From: Pseudomonas sp. BGr12
Lineage (GTDB): Bacteria; Pseudomonadota; Gammaproteobacteria; Pseudomonadales; Pseudomonadaceae
DNA: 64,000 bases
Assembly: GCF_030272895.1 (NCBI RefSeq)
Contig: NZ_JALRNF010000033.1
Location: forward strand, 12,714-76,713
Direction: 5' to 3'
The notes beneath the pieces were generated by a model, which saw nothing but the letters and a program-made list of their open reading frames with translations, was not told the DNA's origin and ran no database searches. Positions 56,324 to 64,000 of the stretch are shown here, one piece after another (positions within the stretch are counted from its first letter, which is position 1; each line of letters opens with the position of its first letter). A program made the translations under genes and the position numbers.

Positions 56324-57433
56324 TCAATCGCGGGGGTAGGAGCGGGCTTGCCCCGCGATGCGTTTCAAGGCCTCGGACCGCTGCTCCAGCGGTAAGCGCC
56401 CCAAGGTTTCAACACACTGGTAGAACGCCTGCCAATCGCCGCCCACCTGGGCGAACAACGCCGCAAACGCCGGCACCCACTGGTCGTACAGGCCAAAGGG
56501 CAGCAGCTTGGCGTTGTTCATCGGCGCATTGATCCAGGCGTCATAAGGCCCGACACCGTTCCACCGGGTATTGCGCAGGGTCCGGTAGTCACGCCGCAGG
56601 CGCTCGAACTCGGCCTGTTTGCCCGCGCGCTTGGCTGACGCAGTCAGGGGGGCTGCGTACAAGGTTTTCAGCCGTTCCCGGCTGGCCAGGACCAGACCGA
56701 CGAACTGGTCGCGTTGCTGGCTGTCGTCCCCGCTCTTCGCTGCCAGGCCGCGGGCCGCCCGCCATTGGCGCGTGCCTTCCTGCTCGACGAAGGTGGCAAA
56801 GGATTCGTTGAAGGCGGTGTCGTCCCGCACATACGCTCGTTGATGCGCCAGTTCGTGGAAGATCACCGTGGCCAGGCGCTCATCGCCCCAGCGCAGCATG
56901 GTGTTGAGGATCGGGTCGTCGAACCAGCCCAGGGTCGAGTAGGCCTCCACGCCGCCGATGTAGACATCCAGGCCCTGCTGCTTCTGCAACGCTGCCGCGC
57001 CGCGGGCGGCACCCTGACTGTAGTAGCCGCGATAGGCCACGCAGCCAGCAATGGGAAAGCAGTGGTTCTTCGCCTCGAGGGAGAACTCCGGGGTGGCAAA
57101 CACGTTCCAGACCACGAAGGGCCGGCCGATGTCGGCATACACCCGATAACTGCGATTGTCCGGCAGCTTCAAGTGCTCGCTGGCGAAGGCCCGCGCCTGC
57201 TCCGCCTGCTCCAGGTGCGCACGCAGTGCCGGCGGGGTGGCAGGATCGGCCAGCACCTCAGGCACCGGCTTGCGCGCCTGCAAAAGCTGCAATTGGCCCG
57301 TGGCCAGCTGGCTGTAGTAACTGACGCTGACACAACCGTTCAGCAGAACGCCAAGCAACAGGGGAACCAAACGGCGTAAAAAAAGGTCGAGTGCCCCAGA
57401 ACTTGAGCGTAACAGAAGAAATAGTCGAAGCAT
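56324..57433 (-). CDS. Predicted aminopeptidase lipoprotein (DUF2265-like)
   Basis: 369 residues. Lipoprotein-type signal ending LLNGC (Cys about 34) after a basic N-terminus, and a zinc motif HELAHQ in the middle (IFHELAHQRAYVRDDTAFNE), with a second Glu in FNESFA. This is the predicted aminopeptidase family. The last 11 residues, IAGQARSYPRD, are encoded by a REP element, implying that the insertion replaced the original stop. Convergent with the HAD gene (5-bp gap). Confidence 0.78.
   Translation of the reverse strand: MLRLFLLLRSSSGALDLFLRRLVPLLLGVLLNGCVSVSYYSQLATGQLQLLQARKPVPEVLADPATPPALRAHLEQAEQARAFASEHLKLPDNRSYRVYADIGRPFVVWNVFATPEFSLEAKNHCFPIAGCVAYRGYYSQGAARGAAALQKQQGLDVYIGGVEAYSTLGWFDDPILNTMLRWGDERLATVIFHELAHQRAYVRDDTAFNESFATFVEQEGTRQWRAARGLAAKSGDDSQQRDQFVGLVLASRERLKTLYAAPLTASAKRAGKQAEFERLRRDYRTLRNTRWNGVGPYDAWINAPMNNAKLLPFGLYDQWVPAFAALFAQVGGDWQAFYQCVETLGRLPLEQRSEALKRIAGQARSYPRD
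56327..56359. repeat. REP unit encoding the C-terminus of a peptidase
   Basis: A full REP unit at 56336-56359 plus a remnant arm (ATCGCGGG, 56327-56334) of a second. It lies inside the 3' end of the minus-strand predicted aminopeptidase gene and encodes its last 11 residues. Confidence 0.9.
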
Positions 57434-57501
57434 CCGCGTCCCGTCATCCCGCTCAAGAGCTCATCCGCTTCAAGACTATCCTGCCCGGCTGGAGTTTTGC
57501 C

Positions 57502-57921
57502 ATGCGTACACTGCTTGTCGTTAGCGCTACTGTGTTGTTGTCCGGTTGCGCCGGCCTGCTGATGCCAACCCCCGATCCCAACCAGGCCTGGATCGACCTT
57601 GCGCCGAGCCCGGACGAAACCCTGCACGCCCTGCAGGTGGACGACCGTGACTGGGCCGACAAGCGCTATTTCGAAGTGCCGCCCGGTAGCCACGAGTTGA
57701 CCGTGCGCTACCTGTTCCCGGTGATTCCGAGCAATATCGGTCCGGTCAGCGAGCCGCTGTGGCGCGACTGCCAGTTGAATGTGAAATTCAAGGATTTCGC
57801 CGCCGGCGGGCGCTATCAGCTGGAAGCCGGCAGCATTGGCTTCCGCCCCTGGGCCAAGCTCTATGACGAAGAGGGCAAACTGGTCAGCAAAGGGCAGCCG
57901 GCAGGCTGTCAAAGCACCTGA
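57502..57921 (+). CDS. Small lipoprotein, first of a tandem pair
   Basis: 139 residues. Lipobox VLLSGC (Cys about 16). Mature part shares with the next gene the pattern QAWIDL, a Tyr/Phe-Phe segment, PGSHELTVRY and a single Cys near the end of each half. No known catalytic motif. GGAG precedes the ATG. Function unknown. Confidence 0.8.
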   Translation: MRTLLVVSATVLLSGCAGLLMPTPDPNQAWIDLAPSPDETLHALQVDDRDWADKRYFEVPPGSHELTVRYLFPVIPSNIGPVSEPLWRDCQLNVKFKDFAAGGRYQLEAGSIGFRPWAKLYDEEGKLVSKGQPAGCQST

Positions 57922-57975
57922 TCAGGGCGAATGGCGCTATGCTTGTTATTTGAAGCTTGCAAGCGGGAGTTTGCC

Positions 57976-58389
57976 ATGCGCCAGCCAATGATGCTGATTG
58001 CCCTCAGTACCCTGGGGGCTTGCGCCAGCCCCTTGCCCCCAGTCGATAACAAGCAGGCCTGGATCGACCTGTACACCATCACGCCCGGCAGGACACTGAT
58101 GGCCGACCGCCTGGACGGCGAGCGCCTCAACGACGGGCGCTTCTTCCAGGTCACTCCCGGCAAGCACGAGCTGACCGTGCGCTTCGATTTCGAAGTGTAT
58201 TCCGGCGGTTTCTCGGTCGATCCGGTGGAGCGCACCTGCTACCTGAAAGTGCGCTACGACCACTTCGAAGCCGGCCAGCGTTATCGCCTGGAAGCCCGGG
58301 CACCGGCCATGCAACCCTCGGCCTACCTCTACGACGCACAACGCAAGGTCGTGGCCGAAGAATCCAACGACATCTTCTGCGTGCCCTGA
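57976..58389 (+). CDS. Small lipoprotein, second of a tandem pair
   Basis: 137 residues. Lipobox TLGAC (Cys about 15). It resembles the upstream lipoprotein: QAWIDL, RFFQVTPGKHELTVRF and a CYLKVRYDHFEAGQRYRLEA block matching CQLNVKFKDFAAGGRYQLEA. The pair arose by duplication. GGAG precedes the ATG. Function unknown; probably a periplasmic or outer-membrane protein. Confidence 0.8.
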   Translation: MRQPMMLIALSTLGACASPLPPVDNKQAWIDLYTITPGRTLMADRLDGERLNDGRFFQVTPGKHELTVRFDFEVYSGGFSVDPVERTCYLKVRYDHFEAGQRYRLEARAPAMQPSAYLYDAQRKVVAEESNDIFCVP

Positions 58390-58392
58390 CGC

Positions 58393-58626
58393 CTAGCGAT
58401 CATTCTTCTGGTAGATGATCTTCTTGGTGCCACCCTCGCAACTGCCTACCACCATGTTCTGGTCGTGGACCTCATCGTTGCGCACGATCTCCAGGGTGTA
58501 GGACGTCACCCCGCGTGCCTGGATCTTCGCTTCGATCTCGGCCTTGAGCTCTTCGCAGGGTTTGGGTGCAGCCAGCGCAGTGGTCGCCAGCACAGATGCC
58601 AGTACAGCGATTGCGACGCGGATCAT
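58393..58626 (-). CDS. DUF1161 family periplasmic protein (first copy)
   Basis: 77 residues with a signal peptide (ending ALA, about 19) and the DUF1161 core PKPCEELKAEIEAKI and VGSCEGGTKKIIY with two cysteines likely forming a disulfide. GGAG precedes the ATG. A paralogue lies at 59844-60068. Convergent with the lipoprotein pair. Confidence 0.88.
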   Translation of the reverse strand: MIRVAIAVLASVLATTALAAPKPCEELKAEIEAKIQARGVTSYTLEIVRNDEVHDQNMVVGSCEGGTKKIIYQKNDR

Positions 58627-58790
58627 GGGACAACTCCTTGTGACGGCAGACGCTCTGCCGACGCTCATTTGACCACAACAAGCCCGCTCCGGTTCGACCT
58701 GGGGATTGATTCCTCGGGATCTGCCCATACAGAGTTGCAAAGGCCACGGCGCGATGCCGGCCAATGATTGCCCTGGAGGCTCAATTGCCC

Positions 58791-59795
58791 ATGAAGCGAC
58801 TCGCGGACATCAAATTTTCCACTCTCGACCTGGTACCGGTGCGTGCAGACGGCGGCCCGGCCCAGTCGCTGCGCAACTCGCTGGACCTGGCACAGCATGT
58901 AGAAAAATTCGGCTACAACCGTTTCTGGGTCGCCGAGCATCACAACATGGACGGGATTGCCAGCTCGGCCACTGCCGTGTTGCTCAGCTACCTGGCCGGC
59001 GGCACCTCGACCATCCGGGTCGGAGCAGGCGGCGTGATGCTGCCCAACCATGCACCCCTGGTGATCGCCGAGCAGTTCGGCACCCTGGCCAGCCTCTATC
59101 CCGGACGAATCGACCTGGGCCTGGGGCGTGCACCGGGCTCCGACCAGTTGACCGCCCGCGCTCTGCGCCGCGAACGCTCGGGCAGCGCTGACGATTTTCC
59201 GGACGATGTGGAGGAGCTGACTCGCTACCTGGGCCCGCGTACACCGGAGCAGAAAGTCATCGCCGTGCCGGGCTACGGCACCGAAGTGCCAATCTGGCTG
59301 CTCGGCTCCAGCCTGTTCAGCGCCCAGCTGGCCGGCATGCGCGGACTGCCCTACGCCTTCGCCTCGCACTTTGCCCCGCGCTACATGCACGAGGCGATCC
59401 GCATCTACCGTGACCACTTCCAGCCTTCGGCGGTGCTCGACAAGCCCTACGTCATGCTTGGCGTACCGCTGGTCGCTGCCGACAGCGATGAACAAGCCGA
59501 CTACCTGGCCACCTCGGTGTACCAGCGCATCCTCGCCCTGATGCGCGGCCAGAGCCTGGTGCAGCGACCTCCGGTGCACAGCATGGACGGCCTGTGGCTG
59601 CCCCATGAGCGCGAGGCGGTGGGCAGCTTCCTGGGCCTGGCGATGGTCGGTGGGCCACAGAAGATCCGCGCCAAACTGGAAGTGCTGCTGGAGCAGACCC
59701 AGGCCGATGAGCTGATCTTTACCTGCGATCTGTATGAGCATGCGGACCGGATTCGGTCGTACGAGTTGCTGGCGCAGGTGATGAGGGGGGATTGA
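58791..59795 (+). CDS. Luciferase-like monooxygenase (LLM class oxidoreductase)
   Basis: 334 residues, bacterial luciferase-like TIM barrel. YhbW-type sequence: [20 protein letters not shown] and [15 protein letters not shown]. It probably uses reduced flavin; the substrate is unknown. The start at 58791 has TGGAGG upstream; the frame to 58764 is rejected. Confidence 0.85.
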   Translation: MKRLADIKFSTLDLVPVRADGGPAQSLRNSLDLAQHVEKFGYNRFWVAEHHNMDGIASSATAVLLSYLAGGTSTIRVGAGGVMLPNHAPLVIAEQFGTLASLYPGRIDLGLGRAPGSDQLTARALRRERSGSADDFPDDVEELTRYLGPRTPEQKVIAVPGYGTEVPIWLLGSSLFSAQLAGMRGLPYAFASHFAPRYMHEAIRIYRDHFQPSAVLDKPYVMLGVPLVAADSDEQADYLATSVYQRILALMRGQSLVQRPPVHSMDGLWLPHEREAVGSFLGLAMVGGPQKIRAKLEVLLEQTQADELIFTCDLYEHADRIRSYELLAQVMRGD

Positions 59796-59801
59796 GGGCC
59801 C

Positions 59802-59837
59802 TTCGCGGGGCAAGCCCGCTCCCACAGGAGCGGGCTT
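59802..59837. repeat. REP unit with truncated partner (hairpin)
   Basis: One REP unit at 59802-59827 and a shortened inverted arm. Together AAGCCCGCTCC and GGAGCGGGCTT form a hairpin that could serve as a terminator for both convergent genes. Confidence 0.85.
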
Positions 59838-59843
59838 TGGCGG

Positions 59844-60068
59844 TCAGCCGCGCTTGTAGACGACTTCCTTGGTGCCGCCTTCGCAGGTGCCTACGACCTT
59901 GCCGTTTGCGGCTGCACCCTTGTCGATGATTTCCAGCGAGTAGCCGGTGATGCCCTTGGCATCCAGCTTGGCGGCTATTTCGCTCTTCAATTCTTCACAA
60001 GGCTTGCCGGCCGCCAGGGCGGTACCGGCCAGTGCCATCAAAGCCAATGCTACTGCCAACTTCTTCAT
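59844..60068 (-). CDS. DUF1161 family periplasmic protein (second copy)
   Basis: 74 residues. Signal peptide (ending ALA) and the same core as the first copy: GKPCEELKSEIAAKL and VGTCEGGTKEVVY. The two share clear identity, so this is a dispersed duplicate flanking the LLM gene. Confidence 0.88.
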   Translation of the reverse strand: MKKLAVALALMALAGTALAAGKPCEELKSEIAAKLDAKGITGYSLEIIDKGAAANGKVVGTCEGGTKEVVYKRG

Positions 60069-60173
60069 CGATCGCTTTCCTTGTTCAGATCAAAGTAGAG
60101 AGGGGCGCCGGAACGTATCCGGCCGCCTCTGGACTGTGTACCCCAATTGATCCGCGCAAGCCAGCGGCACGGA

Positions 60174-60389
60174 TCAGCTATTGGCGATGCGGAAGCCCAC
60201 CTTGAGGGTGACCTGGAAATGCGCCGCCTTGTTGTCCTTGATATGGCCACGGGTGTCGATCACCTCGAACCATTCAAGGTGCTTGATGCTCTTGCCGGCC
60301 TCGGCCAGGGCATTGTTGATCGCCTCTTCGATGCTGTTGGGCGAGGAGCCGACCAATTCGATTTTCTTGTAGGTGTGATGATCCGACAT
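60174..60389 (-). CDS. Dodecin family flavin-binding protein
   Basis: 71 residues, the family length. Conserved [20 protein letters not shown] and [14 protein letters not shown] with the flavin-stacking tryptophan. Dodecamers store or buffer riboflavin and FMN. GGAGA precedes the ATG. Confidence 0.92.
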   Translation of the reverse strand: MSDHHTYKKIELVGSSPNSIEEAINNALAEAGKSIKHLEWFEVIDTRGHIKDNKAAHFQVTLKVGFRIANS

Positions 60390-60544
60390 GAACCGTCTCC
60401 ATTCTCGGGGGGGAACTTTGAGACTAGCAGTGCCGGGCTGTTTTACCTGCGAGTAGCAAAACCCGGCTAAAGTTCGAATGCACTTTGCGTGTCTGATGAA
60501 GTCGGAACCAGAACAGCTCACTCACCGCACGAAGGAGAGTCACC

Positions 60545-60865
60545 ATGGCCAACCACTCGCTGCGCACGTTGAAAAGCATGGAAGCGGAGATCGAAAGCCT
60601 GCTCAAGTCGCTGGAAAGTCTCAAGGACGATGCCTCGGATGAGTCGCGCAAAACCCTCAAGACACTCAAGGCCAATGCCGAGAATGCCTTGCGTCACTCG
60701 CGCAGCCTGCTGGGCGATGCCTACGAAGAAGTGAAGGCCAGGACCCGCCAGACCGGCCTCGCCACCCGCGACTACGCCCAGGAACATCCCTGGACCACCG
60801 CCGGCGTGGCCATTGGTGCCCTTGGCCTGCTGGCCGCCTACCTGATGTGCAGGCGCGAGCATTAA
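60545..60865 (+). CDS. DUF883 (ElaB/YqjD) family membrane protein
   Basis: 106 residues: a helical coiled N-terminal part (about 1-75) and one C-terminal membrane helix ([20 protein letters not shown]). ElaB/YqjD-type proteins associate with the inner membrane and ribosomes in stationary phase. Its stop overlaps the convergent trpI stop by 4 bp. Confidence 0.88.
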   Translation: MANHSLRTLKSMEAEIESLLKSLESLKDDASDESRKTLKTLKANAENALRHSRSLLGDAYEEVKARTRQTGLATRDYAQEHPWTTAGVAIGALGLLAAYLMCRREH

Positions 60866-61758
60866 TCGGCCTGGCGCGCCAGCTCAGCGCGCAGCCAGCC
60901 GGCCAGTTGCTCGGCGCGCCCGTCTGCGGCGCGCCGCGGCACCCATAGCGCCAGCGCCGCCTGGGTCTGGCAGAACCCCCAGGGCGCCGCCAGGCGCCCG
61001 GCGCGCAGGTCGTCGGCCACCAGCGGTTGCGGCGCGATAGCCACGCCAAGACCGGCCACCGCCGCTTCCAGCAAATAATACAGGTGCTCGAAATCCTGGC
61101 CGTAACGCAACGCTTCGGGGTCGATGCCCTGTTGCCGTGCCCAGCTGGGCCAGGCTTGCGGACGCGACGAAGTCTGCAACAGGGTTTCTTCCAGCAAGGC
61201 TGCGGCCGGCGCCTGTTGCAGACGGGCGAAACCGGCAAAGTGCGGGCTGAGCACCGGGCCGATGCGCTCCTGGGCCAGCACATGTACCTGCATATCGACA
61301 GGCCAGGGCGGCTCGGCGAACACCAGCAAGGCATCCAGCCCCGGGCGCCGCGGATCGAGGTCGCCCTCACCGGCAGACAGGTGCAGGCGCAACTCCGGCA
61401 GGTCCGCCTTGAGCCGGCCCAGGCGCGGGATGAACCAGCGCGCCAGCAGGCTGCCCGAGCAGCCGAGCACGAAAGGCGCATCGGCACTGCTCTGGCTCAA
61501 CTCGGCACAGACGCCGCGCAGGCGATCGAAGGCATCGAAGCTGGCATCGCGCAGGCGAAGCCCTGCATCTGTGAGTTTAATGCCGCGCCCGTCCTTGACG
61601 AACAAGCTCACGCCCAGGTGCTCCTCCAGCACCTTCAATTGTCGGCTCACCGCGCCATGGGTGACATGCAGCTGCTCGGCTGCCTGACTGACGCTGTTGA
61701 GCCGGGCGGTGGCTTCGAAGGCTCGAAGGGCATTGAGGGGTGGCAGGTCCTGGCGCAT
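60862..61758 (-). CDS. trpI: LysR-type regulator TrpI
   Basis: 298 residues. N-terminal winged helix ([20 protein letters not shown], then [18 protein letters not shown]) and a C-terminal effector domain. Position divergent from trpBA marks it as TrpI, which activates trpBA with indoleglycerol phosphate in Pseudomonas. Confidence 0.88.
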   Translation of the reverse strand: MRQDLPPLNALRAFEATARLNSVSQAAEQLHVTHGAVSRQLKVLEEHLGVSLFVKDGRGIKLTDAGLRLRDASFDAFDRLRGVCAELSQSSADAPFVLGCSGSLLARWFIPRLGRLKADLPELRLHLSAGEGDLDPRRPGLDALLVFAEPPWPVDMQVHVLAQERIGPVLSPHFAGFARLQQAPAAALLEETLLQTSSRPQAWPSWARQQGIDPEALRYGQDFEHLYYLLEAAVAGLGVAIAPQPLVADDLRAGRLAAPWGFCQTQAALALWVPRRAADGRAEQLAGWLRAELARQAD

Positions 61759-61866
61759 GACGTGTGAGCTTTCCTGACATGTTGAAGCAATCTTATCGGT
61801 TTTCAGCCGCGCCTGTCGTGGTTACAGTAAAGCCATTCCTGTCTTCACTACGCCCTGGAGCGACCC
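61759..61866 (+). promoter_or_regulatory. trpI-trpBA divergent promoter region
   Basis: 108-bp gap where TrpI should bind. A candidate trpBA promoter is TTTTCA (61800-61805), 17 bases, TACAGT (61823-61828). GGAG lies just before the trpB ATG. The exact TrpI sites are not resolved here. Confidence 0.5.
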
Positions 61867-63084
61867 ATGACCCAGACCAACTTCCGCGCCGGCCCCGATG
61901 CCAATGGCCTGTTTGGCGCATTCGGCGGCCGCTACGTGGCTGAAACCCTGATGCCGCTGGTGCTCGACCTGGCCCGCGAATACGAAGCGGCCAAGGCCGA
62001 CCCCGAATTCCTCGAACAGCTGGCCTACTTCCAGCGCGACTACATCGGCCGTCCCAACCCGCTGTACTTCGCCGAACGCCTGACCGAGCACTGCGGCGGC
62101 GCCAAGATCTTCTTCAAGCGTGAAGAGCTCAACCACACCGGCGCGCACAAGGTGAACAACTGCATCGGCCAGGTGCTGCTGGCCAAGCGCATGGGCAAGA
62201 AGCGCCTGATCGCCGAAACCGGCGCCGGCATGCACGGCGTGGCCACCGCCACCGTCGCTGCCCGTTTCGGCCTGCCGTGCGTGATCTACATGGGCGCCAC
62301 CGACATCGAGCGCCAGCAGGCCAACGTGTTCCGCATGAAGCTGCTGGGCGCCGAGATCGTGCCGGTGACCGCCGGTACCGGCACCCTCAAGGACGCCATG
62401 AACGAAGCCCTGCGCGACTGGGTCACCAACGTCGAAGACACCTTCTACCTGATCGGCACCGTGGCCGGCCCACACCCGTACCCGGCAATGGTCCGCGACT
62501 TCCAGTCGATCATCGGCAAGGAAACCCGTGCCCAGCTGCAGGAGAAGGAAGGGCGCCTGCCCGACAGCCTGATCGCCTGCGTCGGCGGCGGTTCCAACGC
62601 CATGGGTCTGTTCCATGACTTCCTCGACGATGCCAGCGTGCAGATCATCGGCGTCGAAGCCGGTGGCCATGGCGTCGACACCGACAAGCATGCCGCCAGC
62701 CTCAACGGTGGCGTACCGGGCGTGCTGCACGGCAACCGCACCTACCTGCTGCAGGACGCCGACGGCCAGATCACCGACGCCCACTCGATTTCCGCCGGCC
62801 TGGACTACCCCGGTATCGGCCCGGAGCACGCCTACCTGCACGAAGTGAAGCGCGTCGAGTACGTCAGCATCACCGACGACGAAGCCCTGGCTGCGTTCCA
62901 CACCACCTGCCGCCTGGAAGGCATCATTCCGGCCCTGGAGTCCTCCCACGCGCTGGCCGAAGCGATCAAACGCGCCCCGACCCTGCCCAAGGATCACCTG
63001 ATGGTGGTGTGCCTGTCGGGACGCGGCGACAAAGACATGCAAACCGTGATGAGCCATATGGCCGCCCAGGAGAATCAGGCATGA
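61867..63084 (+). CDS. trpB: Tryptophan synthase beta chain
   Basis: 405 residues. PLP lysine K95 in HTGAHKVNN, phosphate loop GGGSNAMG and the conserved [11 protein letters not shown] segment. It joins indole and serine. It overlaps trpA by 4 bp (ATGA). Confidence 0.96.
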   Translation: MTQTNFRAGPDANGLFGAFGGRYVAETLMPLVLDLAREYEAAKADPEFLEQLAYFQRDYIGRPNPLYFAERLTEHCGGAKIFFKREELNHTGAHKVNNCIGQVLLAKRMGKKRLIAETGAGMHGVATATVAARFGLPCVIYMGATDIERQQANVFRMKLLGAEIVPVTAGTGTLKDAMNEALRDWVTNVEDTFYLIGTVAGPHPYPAMVRDFQSIIGKETRAQLQEKEGRLPDSLIACVGGGSNAMGLFHDFLDDASVQIIGVEAGGHGVDTDKHAASLNGGVPGVLHGNRTYLLQDADGQITDAHSISAGLDYPGIGPEHAYLHEVKRVEYVSITDDEALAAFHTTCRLEGIIPALESSHALAEAIKRAPTLPKDHLMVVCLSGRGDKDMQTVMSHMAAQENQA

Positions 63085-63893
63085 GCCGTCTTGAACAACG
63101 CTTCGCCGAGCTGAAGGCCGAAGGCCGCTCCGCACTGGTCACCTTCATCACCGCTGGCGACCCTGGCTACGACGCCTCGCTGGCGATCCTCAAGGGCCTG
63201 CCGGCGGCTGGCGCCGATGTGATCGAACTGGGCATGCCGTTCACCGACCCCATGGCCGACGGCGTGGCCATCCAGCTGGCGACCCTGCGTGCGCTGGATG
63301 CCGGCCAGACCCTGGCGAAAACCCTGCAGATGGTTCGCGAGTTCCGCGTCGACAACCAGACCACGCCGATCGTGCTGATGGGCTACTACAACCCGATCCA
63401 CCGCTTTGGCGTCGAAGCGTTCGTTGCCCAGGCCAGGGAAGCGGGCGTGGACGGCCTGATCATCGTCGACCTGCCGCCTGAGCACGACGCCGAACTGGCC
63501 GCCCCGGCCCAGGCTGCCGGCATCGACTTCATCCGCCTGACCACCCCGACCACCGACGACGTGCGCCTGCCGCGCGTGCTGGAGCGCAGCTCCGGGTTCG
63601 TCTACTACGTCTCGGTGGCCGGTGTGACCGGTGCGGGTTCGGCGACCACCGAACATGTCAGCAGCGCCATCGAGCGCCTGCGCCGGCATACCGACCTGCC
63701 GATCAGCGTTGGCTTCGGCATTCGTACCCCCGAGCAGGCGGCGGCCATTGCCAGGCTGTCCGATGGCGTGGTGGTGGGCTCTGCGCTGGTCGACAAGATC
63801 GCCCAGGCGGCGAATGCAGAGCAGGCCGTGGGTGATGTGCTCGAGCTGTGCTCGGCGCTGGCCCAGGGTGTGCGGGGTGCGCGCAAGGCTTGA
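63081..63893 (+). CDS. trpA: Tryptophan synthase alpha chain
   Basis: 270 residues, TIM barrel. Catalytic E49 and D60 ([12 protein letters not shown]) and phosphate-binding GFGIRTPEQ are present. It cleaves indoleglycerol phosphate and passes indole to TrpB. The ATG at 63081 is coupled to the trpB stop. Confidence 0.96.
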   Translation: MSRLEQRFAELKAEGRSALVTFITAGDPGYDASLAILKGLPAAGADVIELGMPFTDPMADGVAIQLATLRALDAGQTLAKTLQMVREFRVDNQTTPIVLMGYYNPIHRFGVEAFVAQAREAGVDGLIIVDLPPEHDAELAAPAQAAGIDFIRLTTPTTDDVRLPRVLERSSGFVYYVSVAGVTGAGSATTEHVSSAIERLRRHTDLPISVGFGIRTPEQAAAIARLSDGVVVGSALVDKIAQAANAEQAVGDVLELCSALAQGVRGARKA

Positions 63894-63908
63894 TTACATA
63901 GCGTCTTC

Positions 63909-63964
63909 ATCGCGGGGGCAGCCCCCGCCAACAGGAATGTGTAGGAGCGGGCGTGCCCCCCGAT
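63909..63964. repeat. Diverged REP pair after trpA
   Basis: Inverted units at 63909-63933 and 63940-63964 with several substitutions from the core (GGGGGCAGCCCCCGCC and GGGCGTGCCCCCCG). No gene is seen from 63894 to the window end. Confidence 0.85.
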
Positions 63965-64000
63965 TGGGTTTAAGGCCAGTTCGAAAAAAGACAGGGCCAC

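Overview
The window is a stretch of a Pseudomonas chromosome, most like the P. putida group. Evidence is the high GC content with strongly GC-ending codons, repeated short palindromes (REP elements with the core GGAGCGGGCTTGCCCCGCG), and a gene order that, from memory, matches P. putida from trpBA to gltP. Almost everything is core genome. There are no rRNA or tRNA genes, phages, insertion sequences or CRISPR arrays, and I see no obviously novel defence or mobile system.

Layout. (1) 1-13.3 kb: the 5' end of a GFA-family gene, a CitMHS citrate transporter with an A/C-rich leader, TerC, a Na/Pi cotransporter-like protein, an M16-type peptidase, a DUF5924/DUF2914 membrane protein, a four-gene MCE/Mla-like lipid ABC operon (STAS-permease, ATPase, MCE protein, lipoprotein), a fused SpmA/SpmB-type membrane protein and the glutamate/aspartate symporter GltP. 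(2) 13.3-24.1 kb: a 0.9-kb non-coding, dyad-rich gap, two small membrane proteins, the alginate two-component pair algB-kinB, an EAL phosphodiesterase with a CSS-type sensor, an AmpDh2-like amidase, a GGDEF cyclase, an EEP-family protein and dsbA. (3) 24.2-30.5 kb: cytochromes c4 and c5, engB, an unannotated ErsA/Spot 42-type small RNA with a sigma-22 (AlgU) promoter, polA, a DUF2782 protein and thrB. (4) 30.5-37.1 kb: the zinc locus znuA / zur-znuC-znuB around a Zur-like operator, a lipoprotein, and the methionine importer metNIQ. (5) 37.2-45.6 kb: a complete aa3-type cytochrome c oxidase cluster (coxB, coxA, cox11, coxC, a DUF2909 protein, SURF1, a membrane protein, ctaA, ctaB, sco). (6) 45.9-55.0 kb: a conserved hypothetical, a SulP transporter with beta-carbonic anhydrase, a LexA-boxed radical SAM gene, and two tandem M3 oligopeptidases (prlC and a divergent paralogue) separated by a YheV-like zinc ribbon gene. 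(7) 55.1-64.0 kb: a gamma-carbonic anhydrase-like protein, a HAD phosphatase, a predicted aminopeptidase whose C-terminus is encoded by a REP element, paired small lipoproteins, two DUF1161 proteins, a luciferase-like oxidoreductase, dodecin, a DUF883 protein, and trpI divergent from trpBA.

The connecting themes are envelope maintenance (MCE transport, peptidoglycan amidase, DsbA, lipoproteins), c-di-GMP and alginate control (AlgB/KinB, EAL, GGDEF, the AlgU-type sRNA), respiration (cytochromes c4 and c5, the oxidase and its heme and copper assembly factors), and metal or amino-acid supply (Znu/Zur, MetNIQ, GltP, ThrB, TrpBA). The most rewarding non-coding signals are the sRNA at 26063-26193, the LexA box at 50473-50488, the Zur-like site at 31511-31523 and the REP elements that overlap gene ends.
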